In this document: piece by piece, positions 27,796 to 35,603 of the stretch
Layout: every line of letters starts with the position of its first letter
Numbering within the stretch: position 1 is the first letter of the stretch
Assembly (NCBI GenBank): GCA_934572535.1
Contig: CAKTLJ010000002.1
Coordinates: 62,001-126,000, forward strand
Direction: 5' to 3'
DNA: 64,000 nt
DNA from: an uncultured Eubacteriales bacterium
Lineage (GTDB): Bacteria; Bacillota; Clostridia; Oscillospirales; Oscillospiraceae
Notes under the pieces: generated by a model
Database searches by the model: none
What the model saw: only the letters and a program-made list of their open reading frames with translations
Told to the model about the DNA's origin: nothing
Position numbers and translations under genes: made by a program

Positions 27796-27824
27796 TTGCC
27801 TTGGCGAATGCCGCGTGCTATCCT
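27796..27824 (+). promoter_or_regulatory. Possible promoter of the DMT transporter
   Basis: TTGCCT (27796-27801), 17-bp spacer, TATCCT (27819-27824), about 39 bp before the ATG. Both hexamers are imperfect. Confidence 0.45.
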
Positions 27825-27862
27825 TAGTTCAATGAGGAAACGAATTTTTAGGATGTGATGGA

Positions 27863-28765
27863 ATGAAGCCTGCTGTCAAGGGACATCTGCTGGCCCTCCT
27901 GGCCGTGGCCATCTGGGGTATGACCTTTATTGCCTCCAAGGTCCTGGTGGGGCTTCTGGACCCCTATTGGTACATTGTCATCCGCTTTTTCCTGGCCTGG
28001 GCCTTCCTCTTCCTCCTCTCCCCCAAGCCCGCGCGGCTACTGCCCTGGCGGCGGGAGGGGCGGGTGATCCTCTGCGGCATTGTCGGCGTGACCCTGTACT
28101 ACATCTTCCAGAACGGCGCGCTGGTGTACGGCACGGCCTCCAACACGGGCGTCATCACGGCCTGCGCCCCCCTCTTCACCGCCCTGATCCTGTGGCTCTT
28201 CGGGCGGCGGGTGAAGCTCTCGCCCCTGTTTGCCCTGGGCTTCGCGCTGTGCATCGGCGGCGTGGCGGCCATCTCCTTCGCCGGGGGCGGGTCGGGCCTT
28301 CACCTGCTGGGCGACGGCTTCGCCCTGGTCTCGGCCGTCGCCTGGAGCGTGTACAGCATCCTCATCGCGTGGGTCGAGGAGCCAAGCCTGTCGGGCCTTC
28401 AGATGACCCGGAAGGCCCTGTTCTGGGGGACGCTCCTCACCGTCCCGCCCGCCCTCGCGCTGGGGCAGCCGGTGCCGGTGGAGACCTTTACCCAGGGCGG
28501 CCTGGTCTTCTGGGGGAATTTGCTGTTTGTGGCCCTGTGCTCGTCGGCCCTGTGCTACCTGCTGTGGGGCCTGGCCACCAACCTCATCGGGGCGGTCACG
28601 ACCAGCGTGTACCTCTACCTGCTGCCCGTGATCTCCGTCATCGGCTCCGCCCTCATCCTGGGAGAGACGGTGCGCGTGACGACGGTGGTGGCCATCGGGG
28701 CCATCCTGGTGGGCCTGGTCTTCTCCCAGCGCGGCCACCGGCCAACGAAGACCCCTGCGTTGTGA
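27863..28765 (+). CDS. EamA-family drug/metabolite transporter
   Basis: 300 residues, ten hydrophobic segments in two EamA repeats (about 1-140 and 150-290). The N-terminus LLALLAVAIWGMTFIASKVL and the C-terminal LLPVISVIGSALILGE are typical of DMT exporters in Firmicutes. The substrate is unknown; relatives export amino acids or other metabolites. Single gene closed by the terminator at 28781-28812. Confidence 0.9.
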   Translation: MKPAVKGHLLALLAVAIWGMTFIASKVLVGLLDPYWYIVIRFFLAWAFLFLLSPKPARLLPWRREGRVILCGIVGVTLYYIFQNGALVYGTASNTGVITACAPLFTALILWLFGRRVKLSPLFALGFALCIGGVAAISFAGGGSGLHLLGDGFALVSAVAWSVYSILIAWVEEPSLSGLQMTRKALFWGTLLTVPPALALGQPVPVETFTQGGLVFWGNLLFVALCSSALCYLLWGLATNLIGAVTTSVYLYLLPVISVIGSALILGETVRVTTVVAIGAILVGLVFSQRGHRPTKTPAL

Positions 28766-28780
28766 GAATCGGAAAACACA

Positions 28781-28812
28781 GACCCGACGAGGACTTCCAT
28801 CCTCGTCGGGTC
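28781..28812 (+). terminator. Terminator after the DMT transporter
   Basis: 13-bp perfect stem GACCCGACGAGGA/TCCTCGTCGGGTC with a six-base loop, followed by TTCTCGT (short U-run). Confidence 0.8.
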
Positions 28813-28832
28813 TTCTCGTATCCCCCCGCGCC

Positions 28833-28899
28833 TGTGACACTTTTGTGACACTTTCCCGGCAGTTTCGCGGGGGAAGTTCGAGGCCGTCCCTGGTATGAT
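28833..28899 (+). promoter_or_regulatory. 11-bp direct repeat and -10 before the secreted protein gene
   Basis: TGTGACACTTT is repeated in tandem at 28833-28854, giving an exact 11-bp period as in OmpR-family operators. A -10-like TATGAT is at 28894-28899 with no recognisable -35 (GGAAGT lies at that position), so the promoter probably needs an activator. The response regulator encoded 0.9 kb downstream is the obvious candidate. Confidence 0.5.
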
Positions 28900-28954
28900 A
28901 CAGACAAGGTCGAGGCACGACCGAACATACTTCAAAAAAGGAGCGTAACACACC

Positions 28955-29701
28955 ATGAAAAAGAAAACTGTTTGGAGCTTTTTGCTGGCACTGGCCTTGG
29001 CGACCACGACCATCGGGACCTCGGCGGTAGCCTTCGCCGCAGAGCCGACCCCCACGGAACCGGCGACCACCGTTGCCACGGAGGCCACCGAGAAGGAAGA
29101 CGCCATCTGGAAGCAGATCGAGGCGCTGGGGAAGAAGAGCGACGCCATCTTCGAGAAAAACGCAGCCCTGTGGGCCAAGGTGGACGAGGCCTACGTCGCC
29201 CTGCCCGAGGACTACGACTTCGAAGGCTTTGACGAGGCGGCCTTTATCCGCGGCCTGACCACCCTGACCGACGCGGAGAAGACGGCGCTTCTGGCGGACA
29301 TCAAGGAACTCAACGTGCTGGACACCCAGATGGAGGCGCTGTACGCCCAGCTGCCCACCTACGACGACGTGACCCTGGAGGAGCAGGCGCTGGACAAGGC
29401 CGACCCCAAGGTGATGGCTCAGATCGACGCGCTGGAGCAGGAGTATGACCGCCTCTGCGAGAAGAACGCCGACCTGTGGGCCAAGGTGGACAAGGCATAC
29501 TTCGCCCTGCCGGAAGACTACAACTTCGAGAACTACGATGAGGTCGCCTTTATCCGCGGCCTGAGCACCCTGACCGACGCGGAAAAGGACGCGCTCGTCG
29601 CCGACTACAACCGTCTGATGGAGCTGGATGACCAGCTGCTCCAGCTGTACGAGTCCGTCTGGGGCAACAGCGGCTGCGAAGGCGGCATTTGCCCCCTTTG
29701 A
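28955..29701 (+). CDS. Secreted acidic helical protein with two internal repeats
   Basis: 248 residues; not assigned to a named family. A Sec signal peptide covers residues 1-29 (KKK start, hydrophobic core, AFA-A cleavage site). A Thr/Pro/Glu linker follows. Two repeats of about 81 residues (51-131 and 154-234) align without gaps at an offset of 102: ALWAKVDEAYVALPEDYDFE against DLWAKVDKAYFALPEDYNFE, then FIRGLTTLTDAEK against FIRGLSTLTDAEK. Each LTDAEK is followed by an amphipathic helix. The C-terminus ends with a cysteine pair (CEGGIC). LTxxE/Q-type helices recall DUF2680 and Spy/CpxP/ZraP stress or metal-binding proteins, but this is only a resemblance. AAAAGGAG precedes the ATG. The neighbouring two-component system suggests it is its target or accessory sensor. 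Confidence 0.8.
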   Translation: MKKKTVWSFLLALALATTTIGTSAVAFAAEPTPTEPATTVATEATEKEDAIWKQIEALGKKSDAIFEKNAALWAKVDEAYVALPEDYDFEGFDEAAFIRGLTTLTDAEKTALLADIKELNVLDTQMEALYAQLPTYDDVTLEEQALDKADPKVMAQIDALEQEYDRLCEKNADLWAKVDKAYFALPEDYNFENYDEVAFIRGLSTLTDAEKDALVADYNRLMELDDQLLQLYESVWGNSGCEGGICPL

Positions 29702-29744
29702 CGGCCAGAGGATTTTCTGGTAGGATAAACCAAATACCTCGCCG

Positions 29745-29766
29745 ATGCTGCGCGTATGCGCAGCAT
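29745..29766 (+). promoter_or_regulatory. Hairpin between the secreted protein and the response regulator
   Basis: Perfect nine-base stem ATGCTGCGC/GCGCAGCAT with a GTAT loop and no U-run. It ends 26 bp before the regulator ATG. It may reduce read-through so that the secreted protein is made in excess of the regulators. Confidence 0.45.
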
Positions 29767-29792
29767 TTGGCGCTGCGTTCAGGGAGGCCGCT

Positions 29793-30491
29793 ATGGGACA
29801 TTCCATCTACTTGGCTGACGATGAGAAGAACATCCGGGAGCTGCTCCACAGCTTCCTCGCAAGCGACGGGTATGACGTGCGCTCCTTTGAAAGCGGCGAT
29901 GCGCTGCTGGAGGCGTTTCATCGGGAACCGGCGGAGCTTGTGATCCTGGACATTATGATGCCCGGCACGGATGGGCTGGCGGTGTGCAGAGAGCTGCGCG
30001 CCGTCTCCGACATCCCCATCATCCTGCTCACGGCCAAGGACAGCGAGCTGGACTATGTCATGGGCATCAGCCAGGGCAGCGACGACTACCTCACCAAGCC
30101 CTTCCGCCCGACGATACTGCTCATGAAGGTCAAGGCGCTGCTGCGCCGCGTGGAGATGGACCGCGGGAAGGCGGCGGCAGAGGACGAGCTGCGCTACGGG
30201 GACATCCGCTATTCCGCCACGGAGAACGCCGTCTTTTTCGGCGCTGCGAGCGTGGCGCTCACCCAGACCGAGCTGCGGCTGCTCAGCTATATGATGAAGC
30301 AGCCGGAGAAGGCCTATTCCCGCGAGGAGCTGCTCAGCGCGGTGTGGGGCTTCGACTCGGAGGTGGAGACCCGCGTGACGGACGAGACCCTTCGCCGCAT
30401 CCGAAAAAAGCTGCTGCAAGCGGGCAGCCGGGTCAGCGTGAGCACGATCTGGGGCTTTGGGTATAAGCTGAAGGAGGGGGGAGCGCCGTGA
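29793..30491 (+). CDS. OmpR/PhoB-family response regulator
   Basis: 232 residues from ATG 29793, with AGGGAGG upstream; an in-frame ATG at 29745 lies in the hairpin and is not used. Receiver domain: acidic pair Asp9/Asp10, phospho-acceptor Asp53 (LVILDIMMPG), Thr80 in ILLTAKD and Lys102 in TKPF. The C-terminal winged helix (about 135-228) has the usual LTQTELRLLSYM and RVTDETLRRIRKKL recognition helix. It overlaps the kinase start by four bases (GTGA), so the two are co-translated. Likely binds 11-bp direct repeats such as those at 28833-28854. Confidence 0.95.
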   Translation: MGHSIYLADDEKNIRELLHSFLASDGYDVRSFESGDALLEAFHREPAELVILDIMMPGTDGLAVCRELRAVSDIPIILLTAKDSELDYVMGISQGSDDYLTKPFRPTILLMKVKALLRRVEMDRGKAAAEDELRYGDIRYSATENAVFFGAASVALTQTELRLLSYMMKQPEKAYSREELLSAVWGFDSEVETRVTDETLRRIRKKLLQAGSRVSVSTIWGFGYKLKEGGAP

Positions 30492-31705
30492 AAAACATCA
30501 AGCAGCGGATCGTGTATCTGATCCTCGGGTCCGCCCTGCTTCTCTTTGCCCTGTTCATCCTGGCGGTGAACGTCATTATCCCGGCCCACTTTGTCAGCGA
30601 GGCCAAAAAGGCGCTGCTCGACGAAGTGGCGTACCAGAACCGCGCCGCATCCGACCCCTACGATGGCGTATCCTCCGCCGAGGAGGCGGAGGGCACGGAG
30701 GAGGGCTACTTCTTTACGCCCAGCATCGTCTTCCTGGAGCTGGAGAGCGAGCACCGCCCCAACACCTGGAGCCGGGACATCTACCGGATGGAGAAGGAGC
30801 TGCTGGCGTACTGTGAAGCGCGGGAGCTGCCCTTCGACCAGTGCTACACCTTCAAAACGGACAGGCATCACCTGGTCTTTCTGTGCACGCGGGAGGAGCA
30901 CGCGGAGCCGCCGTACTCCTACATCATGTACATAGACATCGGCCCGATCACCCGCTACATCGTGACGCTGAACTGGGTCTTCTTCGCGCTCCTGCTCGCG
31001 ATCTCCTCCGTCATGTGCCTGCTGGGCTTTCGCTTCGGCCGCGACATCGAGAAGGAGGCGGAGCGCCAGCAGACCTTCTTTCAGAACGCCTCCCATGAGC
31101 TGAAAACGCCGCTCATGGCGATACAGGGCTACGCGGAGGGCATACAGGCGGGCGTCATGGATGCGGGCGGCGCGGCAGAGGTGATCTTGACGGAAAGCGA
31201 GCGCATGACGGAGCTGGTGGAGGAGCTTCTGGACCTCTCCAAGTTCGACATGGGCCGCCAGCAGCTCACCCTCTCCGCCGTGGACGTCCGGGAACTGCTC
31301 TACGACAGCATCCGCGCCGTGGAGCCAGCCGCCGCCCACAGCGGCATCGCCATCGTCCCGGCCTTCCCCGACGCGCCCGTCCTGGTCAGCTGCGACGACA
31401 CCCGGATGCGCAGGGCGGTCACGAATATCCTGACCAACGGTCTGCGCTATGCGCGCAGCGAGCTGCGCCTGACCTGCCGCCGCGACAAGCGGCACGTGAC
31501 GATCCAGATACAGGACGACGGAGACGGGATCGCCGAGGCGGACCTTCCGCACATCTTCGACCGCTTCTACATGGGGCAGAGCGGAAAATCCGGCATTGGC
31601 CTCGCCCTGACAAAGGAGATCATCCACCTGCACAAGGGGACGGTCCGCGCTTACAACGGGGACATCGGCGCCGTGTTCGAGATAACCCTCCCGGCGGGAA
31701 AATAA
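30488..31705 (+). CDS. Sensor histidine kinase
   Basis: 405 residues from GTG 30488. Topology: TM1 about 10-32, an extracytoplasmic domain of about 125 residues (33-157) without a recognised fold, and TM2 about 160-181. There is no obvious long HAMP; the HisKA helix starts soon after TM2. The phospho-accepting His203 is in SHELKTPLMAIQGYAEGI. The ATPase domain shows the N box (NILTNGLRYA), G1 (DDGDGIAEADLP), F box (IFDRFYMG) and G2 (GKSGIGLALTKEII). It works with the response regulator encoded just upstream. The signal is unknown; the secreted repeat protein upstream is a plausible ligand. Confidence 0.95.
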   Translation: MKNIKQRIVYLILGSALLLFALFILAVNVIIPAHFVSEAKKALLDEVAYQNRAASDPYDGVSSAEEAEGTEEGYFFTPSIVFLELESEHRPNTWSRDIYRMEKELLAYCEARELPFDQCYTFKTDRHHLVFLCTREEHAEPPYSYIMYIDIGPITRYIVTLNWVFFALLLAISSVMCLLGFRFGRDIEKEAERQQTFFQNASHELKTPLMAIQGYAEGIQAGVMDAGGAAEVILTESERMTELVEELLDLSKFDMGRQQLTLSAVDVRELLYDSIRAVEPAAAHSGIAIVPAFPDAPVLVSCDDTRMRRAVTNILTNGLRYARSELRLTCRRDKRHVTIQIQDDGDGIAEADLPHIFDRFYMGQSGKSGIGLALTKEIIHLHKGTVRAYNGDIGAVFEITLPAGK

Positions 31706-31729
31706 CGGACGCGCCCTGCGCGCAAAGCG

Positions 31730-31763
31730 ACAGCCCAGACCACAGTTATGCGGTCTGGGCTGT
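31730..31763. terminator. Terminator between convergent kinase and ABC permease genes
   Basis: 12-bp perfect stem ACAGCCCAGACC/GGTCTGGGCTGT, ten-base loop; TTATTTTATG follows on the plus strand. It probably serves the kinase transcript and may also stop the nup operon. Confidence 0.75.
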
Positions 31764-31789
31764 CGGTTATTTTATGTTGTGCTGCGCGC

Positions 31790-32779
31790 TCAGCGTTCCT
31801 CTCGGAAGTAGCTCAGGCCCAGGCTCTCCGGGGGCTGGTTGGAGCGGCTGTGCTTCAGGCTCACGAAGACCAGCACCACGGCGGTGACGATGTAGGGCAC
31901 GATGTCGTAGATGGAGGCGGGGATGAAGGAGATGGGGTAGTAGTACCGCATACAGGCCAGCCCGCCGAAGATGAGGGAGCACCACAGGGCGCGGGTGGGG
32001 CTCCACACGGCGAAGATGACCAGGGCGACGGCCAGCCAGCCGTAGCCATTGATGCAGTTGTGGACCCACGCGCCGCCCACACCGGCCCCGGCGTTCATCA
32101 CCAGATACAGGCCGCCCAGGCCGGTCATGGACCCGCCCAGGACGGTGGCCAGGTAGCGGTATCTGGTCACGCTGATGCCCGCCGCGTCGGCGGTGGCGGG
32201 GCTTTCGCCCACGGAACGCAGATTCAGGCCCGTCCGGGTCCGGCCCAGGAAGTAGGCCAGGAAGACCGCCAGGAGGACGGCCAGATAGACCATGAAATTG
32301 TGGGAGAAGAGGAGCTTCCCGATCACCGGCAGGTTCACCAGGGGGGCCGGGAAGACGGGGCTGTTGAACAGGCTCTTCACCGCGGCGCTCACCGACAGGA
32401 AGCCGGAGGGGTCGGCGTGGCCGATGGCCTCTCCGAAGTAGTTGCCAAAGCCGGTGCCGAACATGGTCAGGGCCAGACCGGTGACGTTCTGGTTGGCCCG
32501 GAGGGTGATGGTGAGGACGGAGAACACCAGCGCGCCCAGCCCCGCGCAGACCAGGGCGCAGACCAGGGCGATCAGCAGGGCGACGTAGGGGTTGGTCCCG
32601 CCGGCCTTCTCGTAGTAGTAGGGGCCGACGATCCCGGCGATGCCGCCCATGAACATCATGCCCTCCACGCCCAGGTTCAGGTTGCCGGACTTCTCGGTGA
32701 GAAGCTCGCCCAGCACGCCGAAGAGGAGCGGGGCCGCCGCCAGGATCCCGGCGGAGAGAAAGTTGATGAGGTTATTCAT
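31790..32779 (-). CDS. Nucleoside-type ABC transporter permease 2 (NupQ/YufQ-like)
   Basis: 329 residues with eight to ten hydrophobic segments. It belongs to the BPD_transp_2 permease family used by BMP-dependent importers. The EKSGNLNLGVEGMMFMGG segment (about 29-46) and the central GESPATADAAGISVTRYRYLATVLGG coupling segment (two parts, about 182-207) fit the NupQ side. It overlaps the NupP-like gene by eight bases. Last gene of the xpt-BMP-ABC operon. Confidence 0.9.
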   Translation of the reverse strand: MNNLINFLSAGILAAAPLLFGVLGELLTEKSGNLNLGVEGMMFMGGIAGIVGPYYYEKAGGTNPYVALLIALVCALVCAGLGALVFSVLTITLRANQNVTGLALTMFGTGFGNYFGEAIGHADPSGFLSVSAAVKSLFNSPVFPAPLVNLPVIGKLLFSHNFMVYLAVLLAVFLAYFLGRTRTGLNLRSVGESPATADAAGISVTRYRYLATVLGGSMTGLGGLYLVMNAGAGVGGAWVHNCINGYGWLAVALVIFAVWSPTRALWCSLIFGGLACMRYYYPISFIPASIYDIVPYIVTAVVLVFVSLKHSRSNQPPESLGLSYFREER

Positions 32780-33896
32780 GGCTTGCCCCTCCCTTCTCCG
32801 GGGCGGCGGAGCCGCTGCGCCGGAAGATCAGCCGGTAGTTGATGAAGAACTCGCAGCCCAGCATGAAGAAGAGGATGATGGCCGAGAGCACGTCCGCCGC
32901 CGAGGCGGGGATCTTGAAGCTGGTCTGGATGGCGTTGGAGCCCTTGGTGAGGATCGCCAGCAGCCCGGCGATGAGGACCATGGCGAAGGGGTTCAGGTGG
33001 GCCAGCCAGGCCACGATGATGGCGGTGAAGCCCACGCCGCCGGAGGTGCCGCCGTTGAGCGTGTAGTCCGCGCCGGAGACCACCAGAAAGCCCATGAGCC
33101 CGGCGATGGCGCCGGAGAGGAACATGGTGCGCATGATGATCCGCTTCACGTTCATCCCGGCGTAGCGGGCGGTGCTCTCGCTCTCGCCCACCACGGAGAT
33201 CTCATAGCCGTGCTTGCTGTATCGCATGTACACGAAGATGCCCACGGCGAGGGCCAGCACGATCAGCCAGCCCACATGCACCCCGAAGAGCTTGGGCAGG
33301 CGGGCGTTCTGGCCGAACATGGCGATGATGGGAAAGCCCGTGCCCGAGGGGTCCTTCCAGGGGCCGTTCTGCAAATAGCTCTCGATGCCGAGGGCGATGT
33401 AGTTGAGCATCAGGGTGAAGAGGGTCTCGTTGGTGCCCCAGCGGGCCTTGAAGAAGGCGGGGATCAGACCCCAGAGGCCACCGGCCACGATGCTGGCCAA
33501 CGCCATGACCGGCAGGAGGACGGGCTTGGGCAGGGCCTCCCCCCAGAAGAGGGCGAAGTAGGTGGCCCCGATGGCGCCGGCCATGATCTGGCCCTCCGCG
33601 CCGATGTTCCAGAATTTCATCTTGAAGGCGGGGGCGATGGCCAGGGCCGCGCCCAGCAGGGGGATGGCAACCCGGGCCGTGACCCGCCGGGCGGAGGGTC
33701 CGCCCAGAGAGCCGGAGAGGATCTCCTTGTAGACCGCCAGGGGGTTGTGGCCCAGGACCAGGATGAAGAGGGAGCCAACGACCAGGGCCAGCAGGATGGC
33801 CCCCAGGCGGATGGCCCACTTCCGGCCCCGGCTCAGGTCTTCCCGCTTGGCCAGGCGGACCAGAGGCTCCCGCTGGCTGTGCTTATGTTCCGTCAT
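32772..33896 (-). CDS. Nucleoside-type ABC transporter permease 1 (NupP/YufP-like)
   Basis: 374 residues, about nine hydrophobic segments in the BPD_transp_2 family. The FKMKFWNIGAEGQIMAG segment (about 96-112) and the coupling region VVGESESTARYAGMNVKR (about 236-253) are typical. The N-terminus is hydrophilic for about 28 residues before the first membrane segment. It overlaps the ATPase gene by 14 bases and NupQ by eight, so the three are translationally coupled. It forms a heterodimeric pore with NupQ. Confidence 0.9.
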   Translation of the reverse strand: MTEHKHSQREPLVRLAKREDLSRGRKWAIRLGAILLALVVGSLFILVLGHNPLAVYKEILSGSLGGPSARRVTARVAIPLLGAALAIAPAFKMKFWNIGAEGQIMAGAIGATYFALFWGEALPKPVLLPVMALASIVAGGLWGLIPAFFKARWGTNETLFTLMLNYIALGIESYLQNGPWKDPSGTGFPIIAMFGQNARLPKLFGVHVGWLIVLALAVGIFVYMRYSKHGYEISVVGESESTARYAGMNVKRIIMRTMFLSGAIAGLMGFLVVSGADYTLNGGTSGGVGFTAIIVAWLAHLNPFAMVLIAGLLAILTKGSNAIQTSFKIPASAADVLSAIILFFMLGCEFFINYRLIFRRSGSAAPEKGGASHE

Positions 33897-35439
33897 GGTC
33901 GCGTACCTCCCCCACTTGGGTCATCATCAGGCCGATCTCTTCCTTGGTCACCGTGCGGCCGTCGGCGATGCCGCTGACCTTGCCGCCGCAGAGGACCAGA
34001 ATGCGGTCGCACAGCTCCAGCAGCACGTCCAGGTCCTCGCCCACGTAGATCACCGCCACGCCCTTGGCCTTCTGCTCGTTGAGCAGGTGGTAGATGGTGT
34101 AGGAGGCGTTGATGTCCAGGCCCCGCACCGGGTAGGCGGCCATGAGCAGCGAGGGGGCGGAGGCGATCTCACGCCCCACCAGGACCTTCTGCACGTTGCC
34201 GCCGGAGAGCTTCCGCACCGGGGTGTTGATGCTGGGCGTGACCACCTCCAGCTTTTCCCGGATCTCTTCGGCCAGGGAGCGGAAGGGTTTCGTGTCCGGG
34301 AAGAAGCGGCCGCTCTGGTCGTAGCTTTTCAGCATCATGTTGCCGGTCATGCCCATGGAGCCGACCAGGCCCATGCCCAGCCGGTCCTCGGGGACGAAGG
34401 CCAGGCTCACGCCCAGGTTGCGGATCTCCAGGGGAGAGCGGCCCACCAGGGACTCCACCTGATCCGGGTCCTTGGGATCGTTGTAGAGGATCTGGCCGCT
34501 GGAGACCGGGTGGAGCCCGGCGATGGCCTCGCACAGCTCCTTCTGGCCGGACCCGGCGATGCCGGCAATGCCCAGGATCTCCCCGCCCATGGCGGAGAAG
34601 GAGACCCCGTCGAGGACCTTGACGCCCTGGCCGTCCAGGCAGGTCAGGTCCTTGACCACCAGCCGCCGCCGGGGGTCTTTCGGCTGGGGCCGGTCGATGT
34701 TCAGGGTGACCGCCCGGCCCACCATCATGTCGGTGAGGGCCTGGGCGTTGGTGGAGCGGGTCTCCACGGTGTCGATGTACTCGCCCTTGCGGAGGATGGA
34801 GACCCGGTCGGAGATGGCCATGACCTCGTTGAGCTTGTGCGTGATGATGACGATGGCCTTTCCGTCGGCCTTCATGTTCCGCAGGACGGAGAAGAGCTTT
34901 TCCGTCTCCTGCGGGGTCAGGACGGCGGTGGGCTCGTCCAGGATGAGCAGGTCGGCCCCCCGGTAGAGGACCTTGATGATCTCCACGGTCTGCTTTTCCG
35001 ACACGGCCATGTCGTAGATCCGCTTGTCCGGGTCCAGGTCGAAGCCGTACCGGGTGCTGATCTCCCGGATCTGGCGGGAGATGGCCTTCCGGTCAAACTT
35101 CCCCTTCTCCCGCAAGCCCAGCACGATGTTCTCCGCAGCGGTGAACACGTCCACCAGCTTGAAGTGCTGGTGGATCATGCCGATCTTCAGGTCCAGGGAG
35201 TCCTTGGGGGAGCGGATGGCCACCTCTTCCCCGTCCACCAGGATCTGACCGCTGTCGGGGAAGTAGATGCCCGCCAGCATGTTCATGAGGGTGGTTTTTC
35301 CGCTGCCGTTCTCGCCCAGCAGGGCCAGGATCTCTCCCTTTTTGATGGATAGGCTCACGTTGTTGTTGGCCACCACACTGCCAAAGGTCTTGGTCACGTT
35401 CCGCAGTTCCACAGCGTTGACTGACTGCAAGCGCTTCAC
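33883..35439 (-). CDS. ABC transporter ATP-binding protein, double ATPase (NupO/YufO-like)
   Basis: 518 residues with two ABC domains. In the first, Walker A is GENGSGKTT (about 39-47), the signature region is VSEKQTVEI (about 145) and Walker B is ADLLILDEPTA. In the second, Walker A is degenerate (GIAGSGQKEL), the signature is LSGGNVQKV (about 413) and Walker B is PSLLMAAYP. The last has lost the usual DEPTR acidic residues, a common feature of the second site in sugar/nucleoside double ATPases. It powers uptake with the two permeases downstream and the BMP lipoprotein upstream. Confidence 0.93.
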   Translation of the reverse strand: MKRLQSVNAVELRNVTKTFGSVVANNNVSLSIKKGEILALLGENGSGKTTLMNMLAGIYFPDSGQILVDGEEVAIRSPKDSLDLKIGMIHQHFKLVDVFTAAENIVLGLREKGKFDRKAISRQIREISTRYGFDLDPDKRIYDMAVSEKQTVEIIKVLYRGADLLILDEPTAVLTPQETEKLFSVLRNMKADGKAIVIITHKLNEVMAISDRVSILRKGEYIDTVETRSTNAQALTDMMVGRAVTLNIDRPQPKDPRRRLVVKDLTCLDGQGVKVLDGVSFSAMGGEILGIAGIAGSGQKELCEAIAGLHPVSSGQILYNDPKDPDQVESLVGRSPLEIRNLGVSLAFVPEDRLGMGLVGSMGMTGNMMLKSYDQSGRFFPDTKPFRSLAEEIREKLEVVTPSINTPVRKLSGGNVQKVLVGREIASAPSLLMAAYPVRGLDINASYTIYHLLNEQKAKGVAVIYVGEDLDVLLELCDRILVLCGGKVSGIADGRTVTKEEIGLMMTQVGEVRDHDGT

Positions 35440-35557
35440 CTCTTTCTTTTCTCTGTTCGAATTCTCTTGTTATGGGTGTTATGGGTCTGGAAAGGACACA
35501 GGAAAACCAGCGGCGGTCCGTGGGCTTTCCCGCGCCGTTTCCCGGGAAAGGAACTTC

Positions 35558-35585
35558 GTGCACCCCTGCCGGAGCAGGGGTGCAC
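35558..35585 (-). promoter_or_regulatory. Intercistronic hairpin between the BMP and ATPase genes
   Basis: Perfect 12-bp stem GTGCACCCCTGC/GCAGGGGTGCAC with a CGGA/TCCG tetraloop just after the BMP stop codon. There is no U-run on the minus strand. This type of stem-loop usually protects the binding-protein mRNA and lowers expression of the downstream transporter genes. Confidence 0.6.
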
Positions 35586-35603
35586 GGGGTATCCAAATGG
35601 GAC

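Noticed and set aside
28833..28854. CRP/FNR-type site (TGTGA half-sites)
   Set aside because: The half-sites are in direct, not inverted, orientation and 11 bp apart, which fits an OmpR-type operator instead.
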